This document shows positions 17,292 to 25,178 of a DNA stretch of 64,000 nucleotides, piece after piece; the first letter of the stretch is position 1; every line of letters begins with the position of its first letter. The stretch is from Phragmitibacter flavus (GTDB taxonomy: Bacteria > Verrucomicrobiota > Verrucomicrobiia > Verrucomicrobiales > Verrucomicrobiaceae), in assembly GCF_005780165.1 (NCBI RefSeq), contig NZ_VAUV01000009.1, forward strand, positions 62,001 to 126,000. Reading direction: 5' to 3'. The notes below the pieces were generated by a model. The model did no database searches. It worked only from the letters and a program-made list of their open reading frames with translations, and was not told the origin of the DNA. The position numbers were made by a program, and so were the translations under genes.

Positions 17292-17921
17292 CTACTCAAT
17301 CCGCGCACGGCTGCCATTCATCACATTCGACAGCTTTCTCAATCCCAGTTCAATCCGGGTTTTCACCGTGCCAAGGGGAATGTCCATGTTGCTGGCGATT
17401 TGACGCTGGCTCCAGCCATCAAAATAAGCCTTTTCAACGACCACACGCTGATTGTCAGGCAGCCTCTCCAACAAGGAGACCAAATAACTGCGCATGTCCT
17501 CACGGCTCACCGTGTCTTCTTCGGCATGATGCTCATGGGCAGCCTGCAAATGTTTGCATTCCACTTCATAACGATCGGTGGCACCGCGATAGGCAGTCAG
17601 GTGACGAATACGGTCAATCGCACGACGGCGTGCCAGGGTGATCAACCAACCAAGGGGCTTGCCTTTGGTCTCGCAGTAGCTGTCAGCGCGTTTCCACACT
17701 TCGAGGTAAACCTCTTGCAGCACGTCTTCTGCCTCGGCAGGATTGTGGATCACACGAAGGATCACTGAACGCAGCAGACCATGGTAACGATGATAAAGGT
17801 CCTGCAAGGCTTCTGGCTTCTTCTGGCTGAGATACTTCATCAGCATTTCGTCGCTGGTCTGGATGACACCGGTGGTGATGTTGCCGTGTGCCGAATCAAA
17901 TTCCATGTTTGGGTATTTCAT
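17292..17921 (-). CDS. ECF-type RNA polymerase sigma factor
   Basis: 209 residues. Sigma region 2 is clear ('ALQDLYHRYHGLLRSVILR', 'NPAEAEDVLQEVYLEVWKR', 'GWLITLARRRAIDRIRHL'). Region 4 includes the helix-turn-helix 'WSQRQIASNMDIPLGTVKTR'. It belongs to the SigK/RpoE-like ECF class, which normally answers cell-envelope or oxidative stress under an anti-sigma factor. No anti-sigma gene is visible next door: the next gene on this strand (YkgJ family) lies upstream. An N-terminal extension of about 25 residues precedes region 2. Confidence 0.93.
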   Translation of the reverse strand: MKYPNMEFDSAHGNITTGVIQTSDEMLMKYLSQKKPEALQDLYHRYHGLLRSVILRVIHNPAEAEDVLQEVYLEVWKRADSYCETKGKPLGWLITLARRRAIDRIRHLTAYRGATDRYEVECKHLQAAHEHHAEEDTVSREDMRSYLVSLLERLPDNQRVVVEKAYFDGWSQRQIASNMDIPLGTVKTRIELGLRKLSNVMNGSRARIE

Positions 17922-18114
17922 GTGTAGCTAGAGTGATGGGTTAGGTCTCGAAAGTTCATCACCCTCTATTGCAAGGCACATGCCATCGCGTTGGCACCTG
18001 CATAAAGCGTTCACCATCAACGCGCTTTTTTCACCCTCAGGGATTTCCCCGATACATCCAATTGTGCGATCTGCACGATTCAAATGCGCGCTTCGTGCAA
18101 ATTCGCCACCGGGT

Positions 18115-18456
18115 TCAAGGCTCTGTCACTTCAATCGCCTCGCACACTTCCCGCCAGCCCGGAAACTTCCACTGATTCGGAAATCCCGAGCACTGCGCCG
18201 GCTTCACCGGCTGAATCCGACACGAATTGACGCCCTCCAAAAAATGGCACGAGCCATCCGCGTTGTCGATCAACGACAGGTGCTGCCGGTTCGCACTCAA
18301 CCGAGTGTATTGCTGCACAAAATCATCCGTCGCCATCCCCACATGAGCTGCAATGGCTTCCACTTCCTGCTCCGTCACGATCACGTCTCCAGGCCAGCGG
18401 CAGCAGTTGCCGCAGCGTTGGCAAAGATAACGAAGATCAGGGTTGTCAATCGACAT
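18115..18456 (-). CDS. YkgJ-family cysteine cluster protein
   Basis: 113 residues with the family cysteine pattern 'CQRCGNCCRWPGDV' near the N-terminus and later 'CHFLEGVNSCRI' and 'KPAQCSGFP'. These eight or so cysteines define the YkgJ/UPF0153 family, thought to bind zinc or an iron-sulfur cluster; the function is not known. Its start is 62 bases from a divergent gene. The ECF sigma gene follows 193 bases downstream on the same strand. Confidence 0.88.
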   Translation of the reverse strand: MSIDNPDLRYLCQRCGNCCRWPGDVIVTEQEVEAIAAHVGMATDDFVQQYTRLSANRQHLSLIDNADGSCHFLEGVNSCRIQPVKPAQCSGFPNQWKFPGWREVCEAIEVTEP

Positions 18457-18518
18457 TTGCTGGGGTGACGGTTTTAGGTTTTCGAGTGCGAATATGACGT
18501 TATCATGCGCCCGCGTTC

Positions 18519-19178
18519 ATGATTAAGCGATTCCCGACCCGACTGCAAACGGCGGCCCACTCCTCCGCTGAAGAAGTGTCGTCGCTGCACGTCGCTTCCC
18601 AGTTTGAAGAAGGCGATGAAGGCCTCGCCTGGGTCCACTGGATGTTTCAAAGCGCCCGCCTCCGTCATGGGGCCCTCACCTTCACTTCCCAAGGTTCAGG
18701 CCGACCCGCCGTTCTGGTCGATTGGGAAAAATACGTTCGAACCCTCTGGCTGCCCCTTCTCGCTCCCGCCATGTTGCGTGGCTGGCAGGCCGCCTTGGAT
18801 AATGACGATGCAGGCCTTCACACCCTCGCCGTCGAGCTCAATCAGACTCTCGATCCAGAAACCGCCAGACACAGCATCGGCGCAGGCAGCTGGCTGCTCA
18901 CCAGCACCCAGGGAGCCAAATACCAAGGACCTCTGGGCCGACTCCGCAACAAGGTCGACCTCGGCGAAACCGAACCCCATCTCCCCGTCGTCTGGGCCGC
19001 CATCGCCGCCCTCTTTCAACTCCCCGCGCCCGACCTGCTGATGGCCGTTCTGCGTGAGGAATGGCGTGCCGGATGTCCCGAAGGCCTCCCTCATGCCGAA
19101 CCCCAGGGACCGCTCTCCTTTGGCGCATTAACCGCCACTGCCCTGCATGCCTCCTTCCAAGCACGCACCGTCGCCTGA
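18519..19178 (+). CDS. Hypothetical alpha-helical protein
   Basis: 219 residues, no signal peptide or clear membrane segment. It is rich in Leu, Ala and Trp and looks all-helical ('WEKYVRTLWLPLLAPAMLRG', 'LPVVWAAIAALFQLPAPDLL'). The order of helices, with 'DPETARHSIGAGSWLL' between, is faintly reminiscent of UreF-type urease accessory proteins, but no urease genes are near and I do not rely on this. Divergent from the YkgJ gene and about 100 bases upstream of the SGNH hydrolase gene. Confidence 0.6.
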   Translation: MIKRFPTRLQTAAHSSAEEVSSLHVASQFEEGDEGLAWVHWMFQSARLRHGALTFTSQGSGRPAVLVDWEKYVRTLWLPLLAPAMLRGWQAALDNDDAGLHTLAVELNQTLDPETARHSIGAGSWLLTSTQGAKYQGPLGRLRNKVDLGETEPHLPVVWAAIAALFQLPAPDLLMAVLREEWRAGCPEGLPHAEPQGPLSFGALTATALHASFQARTVA

Positions 19179-19282
19179 GGTAAGAAAAAGATGCGAATAA
19201 AGAGGATTTGTGTCGATAAAAGATTCAAAATCTTCAACGCTTCAGCGTTTCCATCTTCCTACAGTCATTGCATCCCTATTCT

Positions 19283-20014
19283 ATGAAATTCGCCCTTCTC
19301 TTGTCCTTGCTGGCCCTGCCGGTTCTCAGCTTCGCCGAAGCCCCTAAATCCACCGGCGTTCCCGCCACCACGCCCATGCAACGTCCCGAACCCGGCTGGA
19401 ATGCCCGTCACGCCACGTTCAACGAAATCTCCAAACAAGGAACCGCCCAGCTCGTCTTCCTCGGCGACTCCATCACCCAAGGCTGGGAAGGTGCCGGCAA
19501 AGAAGCCTGGACCAAACATTTCGCCCCGCTTAACGCCGCCGGATTCGGCATCGGCGGTGACCGCACCGAACACGTCCTTTGGCGTCTTGAAAACGGCAAC
19601 TTCACCGGACTCAAACCCAAAGCCATCGTGCTTTTGATCGGCACCAACAACACCGGTCACCAGGGCCGCGAAGGCTACCTCAGCCCCGCCGATGAAACCG
19701 CTCAAGGCGTCAAGGCCATCATCGCCAAACTTCAGCAACTGACCCCGGACTCAAAAATTCTCCTTCTCGGCATCTTCCCACGGGGTGCCGATCCCACCGA
19801 CAAAATGCGTCAGCAAAACGAAGCCACCAACGCCATCATCAAGAACTATGCCGATGACCAAAAAGTGTTCTTCATGGACATCGGTGAAAAATTCCTCGTC
19901 GAAGGCGGCGTCCTTCCTCCCGACATCATGCCCGACAAGCTCCACCTGACCCCCAAAGGCTACGAAATCTGGGCAAGCGCCATCGAAGGCAAAGTCAAAG
20001 AGCTCATGCAATAA
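19283..20014 (+). CDS. Secreted SGNH/GDSL-family hydrolase
   Basis: 243 residues from ATG 19283 (an ATG at 19268 is less fitting), with signal peptide MKFALLLSLLALPVLSFA. The four SGNH blocks are present: nucleophile Ser in FLGDSITQGW, Gly in GIGGDRTEHV, Asn in LLIGTNNTGH, and Asp/His in DKLHLTPKGY. This makes it a serine esterase of the type that often removes acetyl groups from carbohydrates or platelet-activating-factor-like lipids. The substrate is unknown. It is followed by the lipoate-ligase-like gene after 14 bases on the same strand. Confidence 0.9.
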   Translation: MKFALLLSLLALPVLSFAEAPKSTGVPATTPMQRPEPGWNARHATFNEISKQGTAQLVFLGDSITQGWEGAGKEAWTKHFAPLNAAGFGIGGDRTEHVLWRLENGNFTGLKPKAIVLLIGTNNTGHQGREGYLSPADETAQGVKAIIAKLQQLTPDSKILLLGIFPRGADPTDKMRQQNEATNAIIKNYADDQKVFFMDIGEKFLVEGGVLPPDIMPDKLHLTPKGYEIWASAIEGKVKELMQ

Positions 20015-20028
20015 CGTATCGTAGATTG

Positions 20029-20730
20029 ATGCTGCTCGACACCCTCTCCCTCTGGCTCGATGCAACCCCGCATGACGCGGCGTTGAACATGGCGATCGAT
20101 GAAGCCATGCTGCTGTCCGCCACCGGGCCATGGATGCGGGTTTATCGTTGGGAAAAGCCCAGCCTCAGCATCGGCTTTTCTCAAAACCTCTCGCTCGTTC
20201 CCGCCGGTCAAAAGCATTGGCCATTGGTCCGGCGCTGGACCGGCGGAGGCGTCGTCGTTCATGATGGCGACTGGACCTACACACTCGGCTCCCCTCCCGG
20301 CACCCCCCTGTTCGATGAACGCGCCACCGAAACCTACCGTTGGATCCATCAAGCCATGATCAATGCCATGGACCACGCCGGTCTTCCTGGTGGTCAACTC
20401 CAGCCTGAAAACACCTCCGATGGCATGGGCGTCTGCTTCGTCGAACCCGCCAAGTTCGACGTCGTCTGGCAAAACCAAAAAATTGCCGGAGCCGCCCAAC
20501 GCCGCACCCGCCAGGGGTTTCTCCATCAAGGCTCCGTCCAACAGGCACCGCTCCCTTCCAATTTCGGCACGCTGTTCGCCTCACAGCTCGCGAAAAAAGT
20601 CGTCCAACTCGACGACCTCGCCACCATAACCGATCTCCTTCCCGCCGCCCAGCTTCTGATCGACACCAAATACGGCACCGAATCTTGGACCACCAGCCGC
20701 ACCGTCCAGCCGCAGCCCGCCGTCTCATGA
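20029..20730 (+). CDS. Lipoate-protein ligase A-like protein (BPL/LplA/LipB fold)
   Basis: 233 residues from ATG 20029; a TTG three bases before is also possible. Family features are 'DAALNMAIDEAML' at the N-terminus, 'PLVRRWTGGGVVVHDGDWTY' (lipoyl-AMP binding RRxxGGG motif) and 'NQKIAGAAQRRTRQGFLHQG' with the conserved Lys. It probably attaches lipoate or octanoate, or acts as a transferase; the C-terminal LplA accessory domain is absent or very short. Its stop codon overlaps the start of the next gene. Confidence 0.85.
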   Translation: MLLDTLSLWLDATPHDAALNMAIDEAMLLSATGPWMRVYRWEKPSLSIGFSQNLSLVPAGQKHWPLVRRWTGGGVVVHDGDWTYTLGSPPGTPLFDERATETYRWIHQAMINAMDHAGLPGGQLQPENTSDGMGVCFVEPAKFDVVWQNQKIAGAAQRRTRQGFLHQGSVQQAPLPSNFGTLFASQLAKKVVQLDDLATITDLLPAAQLLIDTKYGTESWTTSRTVQPQPAVS

Positions 20731-21116
20731 AAAGTCCGCAGCAAGTGCTTGTGTTCGTCTACGGCACCCTCAAACGCGGACTCGAAAACGGCCACTACCT
20801 CACCGGCCAAAAATTTCTGGGCGAAGCCCGCACCCAGCCCCTCTACCGCATGGCCAGCTTCGGTGGTTATCCCGGCATGTATCCCGTCTCCGAATCCGAA
20901 TCCGAAAACGGACTCGCCATCCACGGCGAAGTGTGGTCCATCGACGAAACCACGCGAGCCCGACTCGATCTCCTCGAAGACCTCGCCGTCGGCCTCTACA
21001 CCTTCGATCCGGTCAAACTCGCACCCCCCTTCGACACAGTCGAAGTCCACGCCTACTTCTACGCCTGGCCCATCCAGAACCGCCCCGATGCTGGGGACCA
21101 CTGGCCCCCAGCGTAA
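20727..21116 (+). CDS. Gamma-glutamylcyclotransferase-like protein (GGCT/AIG2 fold)
   Basis: 129 residues from ATG 20727, which overlaps the preceding stop codon (ATGA), so the two genes are translationally coupled. The fold signature 'VFVYGTLKRGLENGHYL' opens the protein, and 'ARLDLLEDLAVGLYTFDPV' carries the region of the catalytic Glu. The family includes gamma-glutamylamine cyclotransferases and uncharacterised YtfP proteins, so the substrate is open. Convergent with the ccsA-like gene, 7 bases apart. Confidence 0.88.
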   Translation: MKSPQQVLVFVYGTLKRGLENGHYLTGQKFLGEARTQPLYRMASFGGYPGMYPVSESESENGLAIHGEVWSIDETTRARLDLLEDLAVGLYTFDPVKLAPPFDTVEVHAYFYAWPIQNRPDAGDHWPPA

Positions 21117-21123
21117 TCCGGTA

Positions 21124-23112
21124 TCAAGCCTTCTTCGAGCTGGCTCTCTCCATCAATTTCAACACCAGCGCAATCGCCAGGAACACGAGCTGTGAAGCCC
21201 AGAACATGCTCAGCCAAAACCAGATGCCGTCCGTGAAGCCATAGGCGTGCAGTCCGACGCCCAACTGGTTGGTGCCAAACCATGAGAAGATCACAATCAT
21301 GCCCAACAAAATACTGCAAGCATGGAAACCGATCTCACGAATGTATCCCCCCATGCGCGCATGCAGGATGATCAAGTTCATCAATACGATCAACAGCGCA
21401 CCGTTCTCTTTCGGATCCCAACCCCAGAACCGGCCCCACGAATAGTTTGCCCAGATCCCACCGAGAATCGTCCCCACCAATGACAGAAACAATCCTGCCA
21501 TCACAAATCCATACGCGATGCGCGTCAAGTCCTTGCCCGTCTCCGACGACCGTTTCACATACCCCACCAACCGGCCCACAAAATAGATCATCGACAAAAT
21601 CGCCGAAACCATGCCCGCCGAATATCCCAGGTTGATGATCGGCACATGCGTCGCCAGCCAAAAGTTCGTCAACAACACCGCCTGCAACTGCTGCAACGTG
21701 TCCGTTCCTTCCATGTTCATATACCGGATCGAAAGGAACATGCCCACCGTGCCGCACAACGCCGCCGTCAACAAGGCGATCCCCTTGCGACGACTCATGG
21801 CCTCAGCAATCAACGCCGCAATCACCCCCGTCGCCGTGATGAACAAAATCGTCTCATACAAGGTCGCCACCGGAGGGCGTTGCATGATCAAACAACGGAT
21901 CACAATTCCCGTCGTCACCAGCGCTGATCCAATCAGCATCCAAAGCCAGCACAGCCGCACGCACCAGCGCCCCCAACCACCCGTCGGTGCCGCCCAGCTG
22001 AGGGCCAGACTCAACAAACCCAGGATGAAAAACACCAGCGAATTGGTCATGTAGTCGCGCTGGTGATAACTCACCTCCGTGTTCACCCAGGTGCCTTCGC
22101 CACGCGCCGCCGCTGCTTGCGTCACCCCCTGATGCAGCTCCTTCAGCTTCGCCTTAAACGCCGCCGCATCGTCCACAAGATAATACAAATCTTCCCAAAG
22201 CTTGAATTCGGTCACCTGCGGCGCTCCCACCACGCTGCCATCCTGAAACGAAGCCTTGATCACCCCACCCGGACTTTGCCATACTTCCACCTCTCCTGAA
22301 GACGGTGGAAAAATCCGCAAGGTCTGTTCCGGATTGCGGCTCATCTCCGCCGTCATCAACGTTTTGGAGAACTGCTGCAACCACGGCTGCGGGGCCGCCG
22401 TCTCGTCCACCAACTCAGGACGCGCCCGGATATACTCCTGCATCTTCGGCGTGAACTCCAAAATACGCGGCATCTTGCTCCCGGTCGGCACCAGCTCCAC
22501 CGGAACCGTCTTGGCCACCTCCGCATCACCAAACGGCGCCCGCGCAAAATCGAAATGGCCGACCATCATCGTGTAATCAAAAAAATCGACGCCCAGCTTC
22601 GCCACATAGCGTTGCGAAGGGGTGCGCTGTTTGGCTTCAATCGTCCCAACTTCCTGCATCTTCTGCATCAACGCATTGATGGCAGGAAAAACCTCATTGT
22701 AGGAATACCGGTCCCGCGGTCCTTTTGCCGGCACGCCGATCTCCACCACCGCTTCTGAGTTATCCACCACAAACAACGGCAGTTCCTTCGCCACCTCAGG
22801 CCGGAACCACGTCAACAACATCCACTCCATTGCCGTCAGCTTCTTGCGATCCCCGAAAATGGGATTGCCTTCCACCTTCATGCTCTGTTTGCCATGATAG
22901 GACAACAAACGAAACCTCGCCACCGTATCCAGCGGCTTGATCCGGCCCTGATCCAGCACCGGTAAAGTCGAAAACAACTCAACCACCTCCTCGTCAAAGA
23001 TAACTTCCGGTAGCTTGACTTGGTCCGCAGGCTTGGATTCGGATTCAGCCGCAGAAATCCCCGTGCCACCAAGCACCAGAGCCACGGCGAAAAAGACAAA
23101 AATCGATTTCAT
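21124..23112 (-). CDS. ccsA: Cytochrome c biogenesis protein CcsA/ResC with large periplasmic N-terminal domain
   Basis: Haem-handling half of the system II cytochrome c maturation machine. 662 residues: signal-like N-terminus, about 340 soluble residues, then about eight membrane helices. The haem-binding WWD-type motif reads 'YSWGRFWGWDPKENGALL', flanked by conserved His in 'RPPVATLYETILF', 'LATHVPIINLGYS' and 'VGLHAYGF'. The N-terminal region ('VLDQGRIKPLDTVARFRLL') is shared with CcsA-like proteins of planctomycetes, verrucomicrobia and bacteroidetes. It follows the ResB gene after 33 bases, consistent with a ResBC complex that matures the cytochrome encoded at 25.2-28.2 kb. Confidence 0.93.
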   Translation of the reverse strand: MKSIFVFFAVALVLGGTGISAAESESKPADQVKLPEVIFDEEVVELFSTLPVLDQGRIKPLDTVARFRLLSYHGKQSMKVEGNPIFGDRKKLTAMEWMLLTWFRPEVAKELPLFVVDNSEAVVEIGVPAKGPRDRYSYNEVFPAINALMQKMQEVGTIEAKQRTPSQRYVAKLGVDFFDYTMMVGHFDFARAPFGDAEVAKTVPVELVPTGSKMPRILEFTPKMQEYIRARPELVDETAAPQPWLQQFSKTLMTAEMSRNPEQTLRIFPPSSGEVEVWQSPGGVIKASFQDGSVVGAPQVTEFKLWEDLYYLVDDAAAFKAKLKELHQGVTQAAAARGEGTWVNTEVSYHQRDYMTNSLVFFILGLLSLALSWAAPTGGWGRWCVRLCWLWMLIGSALVTTGIVIRCLIMQRPPVATLYETILFITATGVIAALIAEAMSRRKGIALLTAALCGTVGMFLSIRYMNMEGTDTLQQLQAVLLTNFWLATHVPIINLGYSAGMVSAILSMIYFVGRLVGYVKRSSETGKDLTRIAYGFVMAGLFLSLVGTILGGIWANYSWGRFWGWDPKENGALLIVLMNLIILHARMGGYIREIGFHACSILLGMIVIFSWFGTNQLGVGLHAYGFTDGIWFWLSMFWASQLVFLAIALVLKLMERASSKKA

Positions 23113-23145
23113 TAAATGAAGGAGAAAATAATAAGCGTTAAAAAT

Positions 23146-24351
23146 CTATGATCCTGCAGCCCCCTGCTTGAGCTTCTTCGAACGCGAAAGGAATCGCGAG
23201 AGCTGCCCTGCCATGTGGATCAACAACCCGATCGACACCGCAATCGTCGCATACAAAGGCCAGTTGTCGGAGGGGTTCTCCACCACCGCAAAAATCGAAC
23301 GCGTGCTGCGCTCCTGACTGAACGAAGCCTGAAACAACACCATGCCATTGTCACGCAACGGCGCGTTCATGGTGATCACTTTCTTCTCTTCGCGTCCATC
23401 CACCAGCTTCGTCACCTCACTGGTAAACAACCGCGCCCGCTCCGTCCCCGGATGCACCTCGCGAATGAACTTGTCCAACCGCACCGCAAAAGGCAGCTTC
23501 CAAATGCGCCGCGCCAAGGTGATCGTATAGGCCTCATCGCCCACCTGCACCGTCCACGGAGCCAGCGAGGCCCGCCAGATAATCCCCGTCTGCTTGGTCT
23601 TGTCCTTTTTGTTGATGATGTCAATGTAGGCCGCATCGAGGTTCGACTCCGCCTCTGGAATCCGCGCGAGAGGTTGAATGAAATAACCATCCGCCTGCAA
23701 CCGACGCGCCTCCTGCCCCACCGCGCGCGGCTCCGCATTCACCTCATAGTTGGAAATCACCAATTCGAACGGCAACGACTCATGGTTGAACGTGCGAGCC
23801 TTGCCCTTGGTGAGATCCTGAAAATGCGACCCCGGAATCACCAACGCGGTGCGTTTGCCCTCCTCGGCTGCAGGCTGGATCTTTTCGATCTCAATCACGC
23901 TGTCGTGATAACTCTGAAACTCATCCGAAGTCTGCCCTTCAAACAGCGCCAGGTTGCCGTCCTTCTTGCCAAAATACTCCACAAACCCCGCCAGCAGCAA
24001 AAACAGAATCGACACGTGCGCGATGATCACCCCCACCGTGCGTGGGTTTTTGCGGATGCGGATCACCGCACCAAACGTCATGTTGATGAACAACAAAACC
24101 ATCACCAAAAATCCGCCCGGCATCAGGATGGGCACATGCCAGTCCACAATGTCGATGCTGGTGATGATCCATGATTCGAAATACTTCTTCTGACTGGCAA
24201 ACAAGCCATGTTCCACCTGCTCGAGCGTCCCCAGGAGCGTGATGATCAGCAGCAGCGACAAAAGCAGGGTCGCGAAACCAAACGATGAAAACAGATCATA
24301 AATCCTGCGAGGAATCGATCGGGGTGAAGAAGCGGGTTTGGCGTCAGACAC
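23146..24351 (-). CDS. resB: Cytochrome c biogenesis protein ResB/Ccs1
   Basis: 401 residues. Membrane helices at 'GFATLLLSLLLIITLLGTL', 'GFLVMVLLFINMTFGAVI' and 'VGVIIAHVSILFLLLAG', then a long periplasmic domain, then a final helix ('LYATIAVSIGLLIHMAG'). The 'GTLEQVEHGLFASQKKYFES' and 'LRDNGMVLFQASFSQE' phrases are typical of ResB. It works with CcsA to carry haem across the membrane and attach it to apocytochrome. It is the gene just upstream of ccsA in the same transcript. Confidence 0.92.
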   Translation of the reverse strand: MSDAKPASSPRSIPRRIYDLFSSFGFATLLLSLLLIITLLGTLEQVEHGLFASQKKYFESWIITSIDIVDWHVPILMPGGFLVMVLLFINMTFGAVIRIRKNPRTVGVIIAHVSILFLLLAGFVEYFGKKDGNLALFEGQTSDEFQSYHDSVIEIEKIQPAAEEGKRTALVIPGSHFQDLTKGKARTFNHESLPFELVISNYEVNAEPRAVGQEARRLQADGYFIQPLARIPEAESNLDAAYIDIINKKDKTKQTGIIWRASLAPWTVQVGDEAYTITLARRIWKLPFAVRLDKFIREVHPGTERARLFTSEVTKLVDGREEKKVITMNAPLRDNGMVLFQASFSQERSTRSIFAVVENPSDNWPLYATIAVSIGLLIHMAGQLSRFLSRSKKLKQGAAGS

Positions 24352-24394
24352 GATGGTAAAAAATCAGAGTGAAAAAAAGGAATATGAATAAAAC

Positions 24395-25165
24395 TCAGCG
24401 CTTGAGTCCGATGGATTGGGCGAATTCCATGAACGCCTCCTGGTTGGCTTCCACCAGCGCCTTTGGCCCGGTCATTTTCACAAACAGCGTGAACTTCGGC
24501 GTCTGCTGGATCAGCCCGATCATCCGGTAACCCTCCAACGGCGCGGCGGCTCCTACATTGGTAAAGGTTCCTTCAAAATCCACATAAGTCGCCTCCTGAC
24601 CAAACATCTCCCGCTTGGGCAGCGCCGCCAGTTCCTCCGCCGTGTAAGCAGGCAGGCCCATCTGACCACGCCAGCGATTCAAGTTCGCCTCAAATCCGCC
24701 CGCCGCACCCGGCATCATCGAAAGGAAACACTCCCCTTCGCCATTTGGACCAAAACGCATGTCCACCAGCCGCATGCCCGCCATCGGACCACTCGCCGCA
24801 GGAGCCACGCTCCATCCTTCCGGGGTCGCAAAAGAGAACAGATCCTCCGGAGGCATCCCTGTGCCGGGAGCCGTTTCAGTTTCCGCAGTGTCACCGAAAC
24901 GCTGGGCGCTTGTCACAAACGGCGTGGGTGCCGGGGCATAAGTGGAAATTTCCCGAACTTCGGTGATCTCCATCCGTTCAGTCACCCTTTCGCAAGATGA
25001 AAGAGCAAGGAACAGCATTGCGGACAAAGCACAACAAATGGAGGCAGGGGATGGAACAGAAGCAATCACGGTAATGAAAAAAGAGGGCAGCACCTGTCGA
25101 CGATGCGGGGGAGTGACGCAATCTCCTAACGTCCAGGAGTCACCTTTTCGTAGGAAATCTGGCAA
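24395..25165 (-). CDS. Putative lipoprotein in the cytochrome maturation operon
   Basis: Up to 256 residues from ATG 25165. A GTG at 25069 places the hydrophobic segment nearer the N-terminus and may be the real start. A lipobox-like LALSSC follows 'ICCALSAMLF', so the mature protein is probably anchored by the Cys. The mature domain begins after a Pro/Thr linker with 'EDLFSFATPEGWSVAPAASG' and ends 'FMEFAQSIGLKR', the layout of small secreted domains that report on or stabilise membrane complexes. The function is unknown. It sits between the cytochrome-LRR gene (13 bases) and resB (43 bases), suggesting a joint role. Confidence 0.7.
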   Translation of the reverse strand: MPDFLRKGDSWTLGDCVTPPHRRQVLPSFFITVIASVPSPASICCALSAMLFLALSSCERVTERMEITEVREISTYAPAPTPFVTSAQRFGDTAETETAPGTGMPPEDLFSFATPEGWSVAPAASGPMAGMRLVDMRFGPNGEGECFLSMMPGAAGGFEANLNRWRGQMGLPAYTAEELAALPKREMFGQEATYVDFEGTFTNVGAAAPLEGYRMIGLIQQTPKFTLFVKMTGPKALVEANQEAFMEFAQSIGLKR

Positions 25166-25178
25166 TCAACCATGTGAA

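Noticed and set aside
19221-19249. Weak hairpins (AGATT...AATCT and AACGC-ttca-GCGTT) before the SGNH hydrolase gene
   Set aside because: Stems of only 5 bp and no T-run; not convincing as a terminator.
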